64,000 nucleotides of DNA from Candidatus Desulfovibrio kirbyi (GTDB lineage: Bacteria; Desulfobacterota; Desulfovibrionia; Desulfovibrionales; Desulfovibrionaceae). Below, in pieces: positions 20,674-29,778 of the stretch. The notes beneath the pieces are model-generated. The model worked only from the letters and a program-made list of their open reading frames with translations. It made no database searches and was not told the origin of the DNA. Numbering within the stretch: the first letter of the stretch is position 1; each line of letters opens with the position of its first letter. Where the stretch lies: NCBI GenBank assembly GCA_013374015.1, contig BLLL01000004.1, forward strand, positions 1-64,000. The letters run 5' to 3'. The position numbers and the translations under genes are program-made.

Positions 20674-21026
20674 CAGACATGTCCTTCTTTTTGTAAAATT
20701 CGATGATACCACAGGCAAAAATCCATGACGCCCTTGTATTTTTCCTCTCTCTTGACAATGCCCAGCGCGCATTCCAGCGCGCCCTTGCCGTACTCCGCGC
20801 CGTGGACGCAGGAGGTTTCGCGCTGGAAGGAGGCCAACAGCTGGCTTGCCGTTCTGTTTGTGGCGTCTGTACGCAAGTCAAGGGGATCGTTTGGTTTTTG
20901 AAAAGGATCCCAGGAATCGTAGCCGATTCTGTCAATGAATTTGCGGCGGCGTGGGTGTAATTTGTCATAGATTGCGCGTTTGAGCGCTGCCTGTTCATCA
21001 CTGGACGGGTTCCTGATGTCCGGCAT
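20673..21026 (-). CDS. Conserved hypothetical protein (117 residues) between YkgJ and TPR genes
   Basis: A small soluble protein, highly charged, with an RRRKFIDRIGYDSWDPF segment near residue 30 and a C-terminal part with FCLWYHRILQKEG. It has one Cys in TSCVHG and one in FCLWYH, so a metal site is not obvious. I do not recognise a family. It starts five bases after the YkgJ-family gene and overlaps the TPR gene at TGATG, so the three are surely one operon. ATG 21026 was chosen over an upstream in-frame start inside the preceding gene. Confidence 0.75.
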   Translation of the reverse strand: MPDIRNPSSDEQAALKRAIYDKLHPRRRKFIDRIGYDSWDPFQKPNDPLDLRTDATNRTASQLLASFQRETSCVHGAEYGKGALECALGIVKREEKYKGVMDFCLWYHRILQKEGHV

Positions 21027-21031
21027 GGGGT

Positions 21032-21697
21032 CTATTTCGCCTCCGGCTGGTCTGTGCCAAGCCAAGTGTTGTCGTAGGCTGTGATCAGGGACATGGAAAG
21101 GGGGGTGTAGACTTCGTGCAGTTTGGTAAAGCGGCTGTTCAGCGTTGTGGCGAGTTCGCGGGTCAGGGCGTCGAGCCGCGCGTGCAGTTTGTCCAGATGC
21201 ACTGTCGGGTAAGGTCGGCCTTTTTCAAAGGCTGAAAAGCCGCACACGTGCCCCTGACCGGCAATGGCCGTCGGCACACCGTAAATGCGGCAGGTTATGG
21301 GGCGCGCTTCATAGAGCAGGCAGCGCGCGTTTGCATCCAGCAGGGGGCAGGACAGTCTGGTTTGGGCTGCGCACGCCAGTATTTTTTCCTGAGGCAACCC
21401 GTTTTTTTCTTTCTGAAAAAAACCGCGTTTCAGCCGCGTGAGCGCGCGGTCAGTTTCGGAGGCACGGGCCAGAATGGCCGAGCGTTGCGGCCCGTGCGCA
21501 AACGCTTGCTCAAAGGCGCGCTTGACGTACATGGCCTCCACAAGAGAGAGGTCAAAAAGCGCGTGACAGCAGTCGCCGCACCCTTCACGGCAAAGAACGC
21601 GATCAGGGTGCGCCGCGCGTATTTTTTCAAACAGTGTGTCCGCATCGTTGCGGATTGCTTCGTATCGTGTAAAAATTTCGCTTAGATTGGCAGACAT
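21032..21697 (-). CDS. YkgJ-family cysteine cluster protein
   Basis: A 221-residue protein with the YkgJ / UPF0153 zinc- or iron-binding signature. CREGCGDCCHALF lies near residue 37, and further cysteines occur in SCPLLDANARCLLYEARP and TCRIYGVPTAI. This Cx3Cx2CC ... Cx7C ... C pattern defines the family, whose biochemical role is unsettled, perhaps metal handling or oxidoreduction. ATG 21697 has GGGATGGGGT upstream. First gene of the YkgJ-unknown-TPR operon, downstream of the ferredoxin but separated from it by a terminator. Confidence 0.88.
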   Translation of the reverse strand: MSANLSEIFTRYEAIRNDADTLFEKIRAAHPDRVLCREGCGDCCHALFDLSLVEAMYVKRAFEQAFAHGPQRSAILARASETDRALTRLKRGFFQKEKNGLPQEKILACAAQTRLSCPLLDANARCLLYEARPITCRIYGVPTAIAGQGHVCGFSAFEKGRPYPTVHLDKLHARLDALTRELATTLNSRFTKLHEVYTPLSMSLITAYDNTWLGTDQPEAK

Positions 21698-21710
21698 ACC
21701 CCATCCCGTA

Positions 21711-21754
21711 AAAAAACAAAAAGGTGCCGCCAAACGTGCAAACGTTCGGCGGCA
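21711..21754 (-). terminator. Rho-independent terminator after the ferredoxin gene
   Basis: Read on the minus strand: GCCGCCGAACGT, a short loop, ACGTTTGGCGGC, then a T-rich tail. It separates ferredoxin from the YkgJ operon. Confidence 0.8.
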
Positions 21755-21807
21755 TCAGCATACTGCTGTTTGTCAGCGTACTGCCTTTGGGACAAGTGCG
21801 CGGCAAA

Positions 21808-21996
21808 CTAATTTTCCTCAATGGCGATGGCGTTTGTATCACAGACTTCCACACAGGATTCACAGCCGAGACACTCATCGGCATTTATGGGATCACATTT
21901 GCCGTCCTTGATTTCATAAACTTCCACAGGGCAAACGTCCACACATTCGCCACAGCCAACACATTTTTCAATGTCAACATTTACATTGTAACCCAT
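21808..21996 (-). CDS. 2[4Fe-4S] ferredoxin
   Basis: A 62-residue low-potential electron carrier. The two cluster motifs are CVGCGECVDVCP and CLGCESCVEVCD, in the classic symmetric clostridial-type arrangement. The second motif has CD in place of CP. The protein is strongly acidic, as is usual for soluble ferredoxins that serve pyruvate- or indolepyruvate-ferredoxin oxidoreductases and hydrogenases. ATG 21996 is preceded by AAGGAGGATACA, a strong ribosome-binding site. It is monocistronic, with its own terminator. The IorAB enzyme encoded at 47-50 kb would be one plausible electron donor. Confidence 0.95.
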   Translation of the reverse strand: MGYNVNVDIEKCVGCGECVDVCPVEVYEIKDGKCDPINADECLGCESCVEVCDTNAIAIEEN

Positions 21997-22194
21997 TGTA
22001 TCCTCCTTAGAATAAAAAGTCCTGCGGTTGCAGGGACAGCCTTTACCGTGTGAGTGTTTGGATAGCGTCCCTCAACCGTCCTGTCAAGTCCGTTGAGAGG
22101 TGTTTTTGGGCGTGTCTGTCCGCAAGCGCCATGTTTTGCTTTGTTTCGCTGCATATGCTAAGATATACAAAAGAATATCGGTGAGGAGAACGCT

Positions 22195-23262
22195 ATGACC
22201 ATGACTACAGCCGCCGGTCGCGTGATTCCGTCTGTTTTGCCTTTGCGGCGCCAGTATGTGGATGAGGCGTGTGTGCGTCTCGACGCTCTCACAAAGCCGC
22301 TTCTGGAGCTTGACGAGGTCGGTTGTCGCTTTGCCGTGCGGCGGGGTTTGTTCGGGAAGCGCCGCGTCCTCAGCGCCGTGGACGGCGTGAGTTTTTGTCT
22401 GCGTAAGGGGGAAAGTCTTGGTCTGGTGGGCGAATCCGGCTGCGGCAAAACAACTCTGGGCAAGATTGTCTGCGGCTTGCAGCGGCCGACAACCGGACGG
22501 GTGTTGCTGGAAGGTGGGGAACTGCCTGCGGCGGGCGCGGGCAGTTGGGCTGCGGGGCGGATTCAGATGATTTTTCAGGACCCGTTTTCTTCCCTCAATC
22601 CGCGCCTTACAGTGGGGGATTCCGTGCGGGAGCCGTTGGGCGCGCTCCCTCGCGGCGAGCGGACGAAACGCGCGGAACAGATGCTTGCCGCTGTGGGGCT
22701 GGGCGGTGTGGACAAACGCTATCCGCACGAATTTTCCGGCGGGCAACGCCAGCGGATTGCCGTGGCGCGCGCGCTGATAACCTATCCTGACATTGTTGTC
22801 TGTGACGAGCCTGTTTCCGCGCTGGACGCCTCTGTGCAGGCGCAAACGCTCAATCTGCTGCGCGACGTGCAGGAGCGGTTCGGGCCGGCCTATCTGTTTA
22901 TCTCGCACGATATGGCGGCTGTGGGCTTTGTGTGTGAGCGCATATTGGTGATGTATCTTGGACAGATTGTTGAAGAAGCGCCGTGTGAGCAGTTTTTTTC
23001 CGGCGCCGCGCACCCCTATGCCCGCGCGCTGCTTGCTTCCGTGCCGCCCGGTGTCGTGGACAACGCATGGCGACAGGCGCTGCCGCCGTTTCTGGAAGGC
23101 GAGCCGCCAAGTCCGCTCGCTCCCCCAACGGGTTGTCGGTTTCATCCGCGCTGCCCGGAGATTCTGGAGATATGCCGTACCGAAGCGCCGGCCTTGAAAG
23201 GAATCGCTCCAAACCGGCGTGTGCGCTGTCATAGGTGGCAGAGCAAGGGATTTCCAACATAG
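22195..23262 (+). CDS. ABC transporter ATP-binding protein, oligopeptide/nickel (OppF/DppF) type
   Basis: A 355-residue ATPase. Walker A is GESGCGKTTLGK near residue 80, the Q-loop is MIFQDPFSSLNP (the DPxxSLNP form typical of the Opp/Dpp/Nik group), the signature is FSGGQRQRIAVARAL, and Walker B is IVVCDEPVSALD. The C-terminal part has CRFHPRCPEILEICR, the cysteine-rich segment of OppD/DppF proteins. An extra ~35 residues precede the usual start. It stands alone: no permease, binding protein or second ATPase is adjacent, so it must work with distant partners or be a relic. ATG 22195 has GAGGAG upstream. Confidence 0.88.
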   Translation: MTMTTAAGRVIPSVLPLRRQYVDEACVRLDALTKPLLELDEVGCRFAVRRGLFGKRRVLSAVDGVSFCLRKGESLGLVGESGCGKTTLGKIVCGLQRPTTGRVLLEGGELPAAGAGSWAAGRIQMIFQDPFSSLNPRLTVGDSVREPLGALPRGERTKRAEQMLAAVGLGGVDKRYPHEFSGGQRQRIAVARALITYPDIVVCDEPVSALDASVQAQTLNLLRDVQERFGPAYLFISHDMAAVGFVCERILVMYLGQIVEEAPCEQFFSGAAHPYARALLASVPPGVVDNAWRQALPPFLEGEPPSPLAPPTGCRFHPRCPEILEICRTEAPALKGIAPNRRVRCHRWQSKGFPT

Positions 23263-23421
23263 CCAATGTGTAAAGAGTGCCAGTGGTGCATTGTCAAGAA
23301 GAGGCTTTTGGCTCCAAAAGAACTAGGGGTGCTATGTGGAGGACCAAGTTTACCGAGTGATCGTCAAGATTCTCAAAGAAGTAGAGGTGTGGGATTGCTG
23401 TTTTTTCCACACTAAAAACAC

Positions 23422-26115
23422 TTATGGCCTGTATTGTATAAATCCATTCGCTAAAGCCCTAAAATTTTTCGGTTGATACTTTTCAAAGCCTTCTTGATCG
23501 ACAAAAACAAAATCAAACGTCACTTCATCTTGTACGCGGTTTACGTCCTCGCACCATTGCTTTAACCTCATCATTTTCAGCGGTACGTCCAAATCTTCCA
23601 GCCCTTTGGTTTCCACTATGACGATTTTGTTGCCAGGCAGTTTGACGATAAAATCCGGGTAGTAGTTGGAAATATCTCCGTCCGCGTTCACATAGTCCAA
23701 CTTGAAGTTCACGGCTAGGTAGTTTTTGGCGTAAGAAATAATGTCCTCGCAATTTTCCAGAAAGCCAGCGAAGACAAGCTCAAAATGACTGTCGCCGATA
23801 ATGCGACTGAACACGCTTTTTTGCGGCAACAGATAGCCTTGGTCTTTCACCACAAAGGGACGTGTCTTGCGCAGTTTGATGGTGTCACGGATTTCTGCAT
23901 CGCCTTTGTTCTGTATTGTTAGTGTGTTTACTGCCTTCTTGAAGGTTTCAATAATAGTTTTTGTCGCTTCCAGTTCGGACAGGTTGCGTAGTGTATTGGG
24001 ATGCTCAAGCTCAATCGGCTGCGTAAACAATTCATCGCGCACAAAAATTTTGACTTTGCCGTACAGCACATCATAACCGCTGAACAGCCGCAAGTCTTTC
24101 ATAACGCTTTTAGCAAACCAGCCGATCACACTTCGATAATCGCCAATTCCGGCGGTATCCAGAACGGTGGTATGCGTCACTTCACCGCTGGTGATGTCAC
24201 GGAACACGATTTCACGCTGTTCTTCTTCTGTAACTTGTTTGTAGGCAAGCTTTTTGTGCCCGAAATTCGTAACATCAAGGTCAGCAAGATTTTTGTATTC
24301 GCGGTACACACGCGGCGTCAGCACAGGAATTTCAATATCCAGAGTGTCAATGTCCTTTTTGGTGTTTTCATTGTCCACATCAACAACCAGAGGCGCTTTG
24401 GGGCCTGTGCCCTCGCCCATGGCTTTGCGTTCCAGTTCCACCCCTTCGGCCTGAATGGATTCCACAAATTCCATAAAGGCTTCCGTGCCCACCACGCTGA
24501 CGTATTCTTCAACGTCCCCGCGATACATCCTGCGCAAGCCGCGGCCTAGGGTTTGTTCCGGCAAAATGTTGCTCTTGGCGGAATACGCCCGCAGGCCCAC
24601 AATGGTTGTCACGTTGCGCACGTCCCAGCCTTCCTTGAGCATAAGCACGGAAACGATAACCTTGTAAGGGCTGTCGGCAGCGTCAATTTTGTTGGACAAT
24701 GCGCGTAACTGCTCCAGCTCTTCTTTGGCCTTGCCTGAAGAGGCTTCTGAAATTTCACCATTGTTCTTAGTGTGGATGACCAGAACGCCGCCTGATAAAT
24801 CCTCGGAGTAATGAGTTTCCAGATATTCGGCCACATCGTCACAGTTGCGCGTGTCGTCGGTCATCACAAAGAGCACGGCTTTTTTGCCGAGCTTTTGGTG
24901 CTCTTCATACGCCTTTCGCCATTCAATAACGCCGAGATCAAGGTAATCCGCGTATTTTTCCGTGTATTTTGTGCTTTGCCGCTCATGGAGTTTCTCCCGG
25001 CTGGGCTTGTCCGGCAATACCGGATGCTTGACAACATTCTGATAAATGGCTTCCACCAAAGGGTAGTCGCTTACTGTCTGGACAAAAATCGCGCCGTTGT
25101 TGTGCTTGGGCGTAGCGGTCACGTCCAGTTGCAGGCTCAATCGTCCATCTTTCTGTAACAAACGGTTGTGGATGTCCTCAATGGATTTGAACCAGGCCAG
25201 GGATGCATCGTGTATATGATGGGCCTCGTCATTCAGTACCATCAACTCGTCAATATCCCGCACGATCACGCCCAAATCCACCTTTGAGTCTGTGGTCGCG
25301 CCGATGGGACGAGGGCCAAGAAAATAGTCCATGCTGTCATCGTCATCCGGCGATGGGGGAATGTCCTGCCCCGCATAGACGCGGTGGATGTTGGTCAAAA
25401 AGATGTTGCCCGTTGGACGGGTGACGCGAACCTCGTCCTGCTTATGCAGAGTCAGTTGAAAATCGTCGTGCCAGTTATGGCCAGCATAGCCGTTGTCCGG
25501 TAATGCTGGATCATTAAAAAAGATGCGTAGTCCCTGAAAGTCCTTGTAAATACGATCCAGGACGATGATATTGGGCACTATGACCAGAAAATTGCGGGCC
25601 AGTTCGGAATGAGGCTCATACAGTTTGTGAAAAAAGCTCCAAACCAAAGCAAGACTCATGACCTTGGTCTTGCCGCTGCCGGTGGCCATTTTGATCACGC
25701 AGCGCAGCCAGGTTTCATCAAACATATTGGCGGACACAGCGCCTGAGCCGTCAAAACGCATAAGGTCGTATTTGTCTCGCGCTCCCACAACGTCATACAG
25801 ATAAATGATGGTCTCCAGAGCTTCACGTTGGGCAAAAAAATACTGAAAATCTGCACTAAATTCTGTAATTCCATCTGACTGCGGCAGAAAGTGTTTTTCT
25901 TTAAACCACCAGTTGAGCAGATTTTTGCTGGTGTCTGTAGCCCCAGCATAGCCGGAATCTCTGAACTCTTTGACCTTGCGCCGCAAGCTCGCCACCAGAG
26001 GCGGCATGAGCTTGTCCATGCTTGTGGTGCGCAAAACCTCGTCCGCTGGGAACCAGCGAAAGGCAGGGTCAAGCACAGCGTGGGGAGAATGCGGGAAGTT
26101 GGGATGGAGGGCCAT
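23422..26115 (-). CDS. res: Type III restriction enzyme, helicase/nuclease subunit (Res)
   Basis: An 897-residue restriction subunit. The superfamily 2 helicase core has motif I MATGSGKTK (residues 143-151), motif II DEAH in NDEAHHIHD (296-299) and motif VI EQTLGRGLRRM. The C-terminal nuclease domain has PDF (about 821) and ETK (835-837), the PD-(D/E)xK catalytic set. With the Mod subunit encoded upstream it would cut unmodified DNA after ATP-dependent translocation. All catalytic motifs look intact, so the enzyme is probably active. It is last in a mod-fic-res array, 90 bases after fic. Confidence 0.92.
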   Translation of the reverse strand: MALHPNFPHSPHAVLDPAFRWFPADEVLRTTSMDKLMPPLVASLRRKVKEFRDSGYAGATDTSKNLLNWWFKEKHFLPQSDGITEFSADFQYFFAQREALETIIYLYDVVGARDKYDLMRFDGSGAVSANMFDETWLRCVIKMATGSGKTKVMSLALVWSFFHKLYEPHSELARNFLVIVPNIIVLDRIYKDFQGLRIFFNDPALPDNGYAGHNWHDDFQLTLHKQDEVRVTRPTGNIFLTNIHRVYAGQDIPPSPDDDDSMDYFLGPRPIGATTDSKVDLGVIVRDIDELMVLNDEAHHIHDASLAWFKSIEDIHNRLLQKDGRLSLQLDVTATPKHNNGAIFVQTVSDYPLVEAIYQNVVKHPVLPDKPSREKLHERQSTKYTEKYADYLDLGVIEWRKAYEEHQKLGKKAVLFVMTDDTRNCDDVAEYLETHYSEDLSGGVLVIHTKNNGEISEASSGKAKEELEQLRALSNKIDAADSPYKVIVSVLMLKEGWDVRNVTTIVGLRAYSAKSNILPEQTLGRGLRRMYRGDVEEYVSVVGTEAFMEFVESIQAEGVELERKAMGEGTGPKAPLVVDVDNENTKKDIDTLDIEIPVLTPRVYREYKNLADLDVTNFGHKKLAYKQVTEEEQREIVFRDITSGEVTHTTVLDTAGIGDYRSVIGWFAKSVMKDLRLFSGYDVLYGKVKIFVRDELFTQPIELEHPNTLRNLSELEATKTIIETFKKAVNTLTIQNKGDAEIRDTIKLRKTRPFVVKDQGYLLPQKSVFSRIIGDSHFELVFAGFLENCEDIISYAKNYLAVNFKLDYVNADGDISNYYPDFIVKLPGNKIVIVETKGLEDLDVPLKMMRLKQWCEDVNRVQDEVTFDFVFVDQEGFEKYQPKNFRALANGFIQYRP

Positions 26116-26205
26116 AGTCTGCTCTTGGTTTTTTGCCGTTCATATTTTTAAGAAAATGAGCGACAAGTTTTTTTGTCGCTCATTCATGAGCAACAAAGGG
26201 GTACA

Positions 26206-27336
26206 TCAGGCAACAGTATTTAACAACGCATCAAAAGCCATTATGGCGGGACTGCGTCCACTGGCGGCCCTGATCTGGCTTAATGTCCCATCGTCAGCAA
26301 GGCGTTGCACAATGCGCGTAGCAGTAGATCTTGGAATCTTTGTCCTCTGGATGAATGTACTCATACTGAAAACAGGGTTTCCAAATATCCATTCCAAGGT
26401 GTGTATGGCATATTTTGATTCTGTTGCCTTGGCAAGACGCAGCTTCATCTCGTTATAAAGATCCAAAATCTTAGTTGCTTTGTTGAAATTATCTTCTGAC
26501 TGAATTTGTATGGCTTCCAGAAAAAAACGACACCACCCCATCCAGTCGTTATCACGTGAAACGGCTAGTAGTTTTTCATAATAAATGTTGCGGTGGGCTT
26601 CAAGATATGCACTTATATAAAAGGCTGGACGTTGTAGTATACGCACCTGATACAAAAAAAGTGGAATGATCATCCGCCCAAGTCTGCCATTTCCATCCAA
26701 AAATGGATGCAGTGCTTCAAATTCAGCATGAATGACAGCAAGTTGGACAAGTGGATCACGTTCTTCCGTGTGTATATATTTTTCCCAGACGGACATGGAA
26801 TCCGGTAGGGTATTTGCATCTGGAGGCACATAACGCGCATCGTCCATGACACAGCCGACAGGGCCAATCCAATTGGGAATATTACGATATTTTCCAGGGG
26901 CTTTGTTTTGTCCCCTTACTCCTGAAAGCAAAATCTCATGCGCGTCTTTGATGAGACGTTGGGATAAAGGCAGTTCTTCCAATTTTTGCTCCGCAAAGCG
27001 CATAGCTTGACGGTAGTTTGAAATTTCTTGCATGTCTGCGTCTTTCGGAGATTGCGGAGATAACCTATCCTTTTCTTGCGCTTCATAGGTTAGGACTTCA
27101 TTGAGTGTTGCCTGAGTTCCTTCAATACGCGAAGACAGCACGGCTTCATTGGTCATAAGTGGACTAAGAAGTACAGTCGGATTTGGTATAGCTTTAAGCA
27201 GTCCATCATATCTGGCCACTGCTCCATTGGCTTTACCGATAAATGACACTAGCTCAGACCAGTTGATATCAGTTGGGGGAAAATGTCCTGTGTGGTAATG
27301 TACCACGCCGATAGTTTCTTCGTGCTGATTTTTCAT
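26206..27336 (-). CDS. Fic-family AMP-transferase located between Mod and Res
   Basis: A 376-residue Fic protein. The catalytic motif HPFLDGNGRLGR (about 210-221) is complete, with the His base and the anion-hole glycines. The auto-inhibitory helix lies at the N-terminus, SSRIEG (68-73), matching the (S/T)xxxE(G/N) rule, so the enzyme is class II. The C-terminus is a winged-helix DNA-binding-like segment with KIPRSTATRIVQRL. Fic enzymes usually transfer AMP to a target Ser, Thr or Tyr. ATG 27336 has AAGGA five bases upstream; a GTG at 27348 that overlaps the mod stop is the alternative. Its position inside the restriction operon is discussed under findings. Confidence 0.9.
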   Translation of the reverse strand: MKNQHEETIGVVHYHTGHFPPTDINWSELVSFIGKANGAVARYDGLLKAIPNPTVLLSPLMTNEAVLSSRIEGTQATLNEVLTYEAQEKDRLSPQSPKDADMQEISNYRQAMRFAEQKLEELPLSQRLIKDAHEILLSGVRGQNKAPGKYRNIPNWIGPVGCVMDDARYVPPDANTLPDSMSVWEKYIHTEERDPLVQLAVIHAEFEALHPFLDGNGRLGRMIIPLFLYQVRILQRPAFYISAYLEAHRNIYYEKLLAVSRDNDWMGWCRFFLEAIQIQSEDNFNKATKILDLYNEMKLRLAKATESKYAIHTLEWIFGNPVFSMSTFIQRTKIPRSTATRIVQRLADDGTLSQIRAASGRSPAIMAFDALLNTVA

Positions 27337-27344
27337 GCTATCCT

Positions 27345-29519
27345 TCACGGAGTCACCTCAATGATGGTCATGGTGTCGTTGCCGAAAATATCCACAACCT
27401 TGACGGCGATCTTTTTGCGCACGCCGTCGAGGTAGGTGTGAAAAACGCTGGTCAGTTCCAGATTACGATCTTTTTTGGTGCGGAATGACTGCCATTCGTT
27501 TTCAAAGACAAAGGTACCCGTCCATTTCTCCTCAATTTCGCCGGTGTCCGAGTTTTTTTCGCGGATAATTTCTCGTTTGCTTTCAAAGTCAAAGTCCACG
27601 GACCAGTAGTCAATCCAGTCCGTCCATTTTTGCGTCAGTGCCTCGCGGGTGACAATACCGTTATTATCTTTGACGACCTTGATGATTTGCCCGAGCTCCA
27701 CCACAATTTTACTTGACTTGTTTTTCAGCGCGGCTTCCACAGCGGCGACGGAATCCTGCGAGTAAAAGACGGAAAAATCCGTCAGTTCCACAGCCACGCT
27801 GTTCTTTTTATAATGCGGCTTCACTTCGATAAAGGCCACATCGTGGAACACAACCTGATTTTTCTCTACGGCGCGTTTGTCAAAAACTTCCGCTGGAATA
27901 TACTTGGGGGCAATATCAATGCCCTTGGCCCGCGCTTCGTCCAGCACATTGGGGAAAATGCCCATTTCAAACTCAAAGCCCAGAATGTCCACTTTGGTGA
28001 AATGTTTTTTGCGGCATTCCAGAATAATTTCTTCCACAACAAGGCGTGTGACCGGCATATTGACCGGTCCCACCACCACAAGACGTCCTGCCTTTTTACC
28101 GTGAAATGTGGTAAAACCTTCCACTTTTTCGGCACGGTATGCGCGGAGGATCAAATCCAGAAAAGCGGCTTCCTTGGCGGCAAGCTGTTGTTGCTTCTGC
28201 TCTTCGCGAAGATCAGGATTGACGCCGATGTAGTGCTGGCGTTCGTATTTCCCAAGGTTCAAAATTTCAAAAGCGCGGTAGTGTTTGCCTTCTTTCTTGA
28301 GCTGGCGCTGTACGCCGATGAGACGCTTGCGGGTGGTGTGGATGGCAAACTTACCAAGGTCAGTGGCGATCCACTTGCGGCCCAGCTTTTCGGCCACAGC
28401 GGCAGTAGTGCCGGAGCCGCAGAAAAAATCGGCCACAAGGTCGCCTTCAGAAGAAGCAGAACCGATAACTCTCTCTAATATTTCATTTGATTTTTGTGTT
28501 GGATATTTTGTATTATCTTTTGGTTTTGGTTGATATGAAGGAAAGTCGTCCCACACATCAGAAGCCAACGTACCCTTTTCAGGATCATCAATATATGTTA
28601 TCGTATGTGCTTTTGTTTCTATCTCTTCTGTACTTGCTTTACGACTCATTCTCCTCCTTGTATAAAAATATCTTTCATTTGAGTCTTTTTGTATAGTAGA
28701 CAAAACATATTCACTAAATGGGACACGAATTTGTGGAGCATCAACATTAATTCTAAATGTGTCATTTTTTTTAAACCATAACAGAGTTTCATGCGCTTTT
28801 GGGAGGCTTTTACCGTGTGCTCCACCCATAATTTGATGTTTCCATATTATTTCACTAATCAAATTGTTAAAACAGAATATTTCTGATAGGACCATTTTCA
28901 TCCACGAATTGACCCTCCAATCACAATGCACATAAATGCTACCGTCCTCGGCCAATAAGTCCCGCATCAAAACCAATCGTTCATAGATCATAGATATAAA
29001 CGAATCAGCGCCCTTGCCCCAAGTGTCCCGATAGGCAATCTCTTCCAGAATATTCGGTCTTTTGATAAAGGTTTCTTCACCAATTTCAATATTCATGGAA
29101 AAATCCGCGCCCACGTCAAAGGGAGGGTCAATATAAATAAGCTTCAAACCCCCTTGCGCTTCAATCTCTTCACGCATGGGGCCGCTTTTTAGCGATGAAA
29201 GAATAAGCTTATTGTCGCCCCAGATCAGTTTGTTCGTCCAGCCCTTGAGTTGACGGCCACGCGGGTCAATGTCAAAAAGACTGCCCATTTGCTGTTTGGG
29301 CTGTTTTTCCACACGCGGCTCGTCTACGTTTTCGATGGTCTGAAAAGGCAGCACCACGTTACATACTTCACTGGTCTTGCCGTTCCACACAAGTTCCACT
29401 TCACGCTTGTCCTCAAAGAGCAGAAAGCGGTATTTTTCCGGCAATGGCTTGTCGGCTTCAATAAAGCGAAAGATTTCCTGCTGTTCTTGTGGCGTGAGGC
29501 GCGGCATAGACGGCTCCAT
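27345..29519 (-). CDS. mod: Type III DNA methyltransferase (Mod), adenine-specific beta class
   Basis: A 724-residue methyltransferase/specificity subunit. Motif IV DPPF is at 131-134 and the AdoMet-binding motif FCGSGTT at 366-372; this IV-before-I order defines the beta class, as in type III Mod proteins. The recognition domain lies between them, about residues 215-355, in a stretch of clearly lower GC content. The C-terminal half interacts with Res in the family. It methylates adenine in an asymmetric site whose sequence cannot be read from the protein. ATG 29519 has AAAGG upstream. First gene of the mod-fic-res group. Confidence 0.94.
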   Translation of the reverse strand: MEPSMPRLTPQEQQEIFRFIEADKPLPEKYRFLLFEDKREVELVWNGKTSEVCNVVLPFQTIENVDEPRVEKQPKQQMGSLFDIDPRGRQLKGWTNKLIWGDNKLILSSLKSGPMREEIEAQGGLKLIYIDPPFDVGADFSMNIEIGEETFIKRPNILEEIAYRDTWGKGADSFISMIYERLVLMRDLLAEDGSIYVHCDWRVNSWMKMVLSEIFCFNNLISEIIWKHQIMGGAHGKSLPKAHETLLWFKKNDTFRINVDAPQIRVPFSEYVLSTIQKDSNERYFYTRRRMSRKASTEEIETKAHTITYIDDPEKGTLASDVWDDFPSYQPKPKDNTKYPTQKSNEILERVIGSASSEGDLVADFFCGSGTTAAVAEKLGRKWIATDLGKFAIHTTRKRLIGVQRQLKKEGKHYRAFEILNLGKYERQHYIGVNPDLREEQKQQQLAAKEAAFLDLILRAYRAEKVEGFTTFHGKKAGRLVVVGPVNMPVTRLVVEEIILECRKKHFTKVDILGFEFEMGIFPNVLDEARAKGIDIAPKYIPAEVFDKRAVEKNQVVFHDVAFIEVKPHYKKNSVAVELTDFSVFYSQDSVAAVEAALKNKSSKIVVELGQIIKVVKDNNGIVTREALTQKWTDWIDYWSVDFDFESKREIIREKNSDTGEIEEKWTGTFVFENEWQSFRTKKDRNLELTSVFHTYLDGVRKKIAVKVVDIFGNDTMTIIEVTP

Positions 29520-29562
29520 AGACCTTTCTGGACATAAAGAGCAAATTCAAGCGTAAAATGTT

Positions 29563-29778
29563 TTAAAGGCGCGACTCGCGGCAGGCGCGCAGCGACAATT
29601 CCTCAACGATAACTTTTTCGTAGTCCGGCGCGATGGAAACGTCAACATGGAGTTCGGATTGCAGCAGGCGTTCGATCTGCTGAGTTTCTTCCCAGATTTC
29701 AAGCAGTTCATTGTCTGCCAATGTTTTTACCCGTTGCGCGAATGAGGTGTTGTCGTCAAATGGAATGCACGATCCCAT
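29563..29778 (-). CDS. Small conserved hypothetical protein overlapping the radical SAM gene
   Basis: A 71-residue acidic protein containing ADNELLEIWEETQQIERLL and an ending rich in Glu and Leu, predicted to be helical. No transmembrane segment or metal motif. The start overlaps the 3' end of the radical SAM gene by 23 bases and has AAGGAAACAGACT upstream, so it is probably translationally coupled to it. No family recognised. The frame is well populated with helix-forming residues rather than shadow-like Arg/Ala bias, which favours a real gene. Confidence 0.6.
   Translation of the reverse strand: MGSCIPFDDNTSFAQRVKTLADNELLEIWEETQQIERLLQSELHVDVSIAPDYEKVIVEELSLRACRESRL

Noticed and set aside
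22084..23232. 382-codon minus-strand frame over the ABC ATPase
   Set aside because: Antisense to a gene with all ABC motifs; composition is Arg/His-rich as expected for a shadow.
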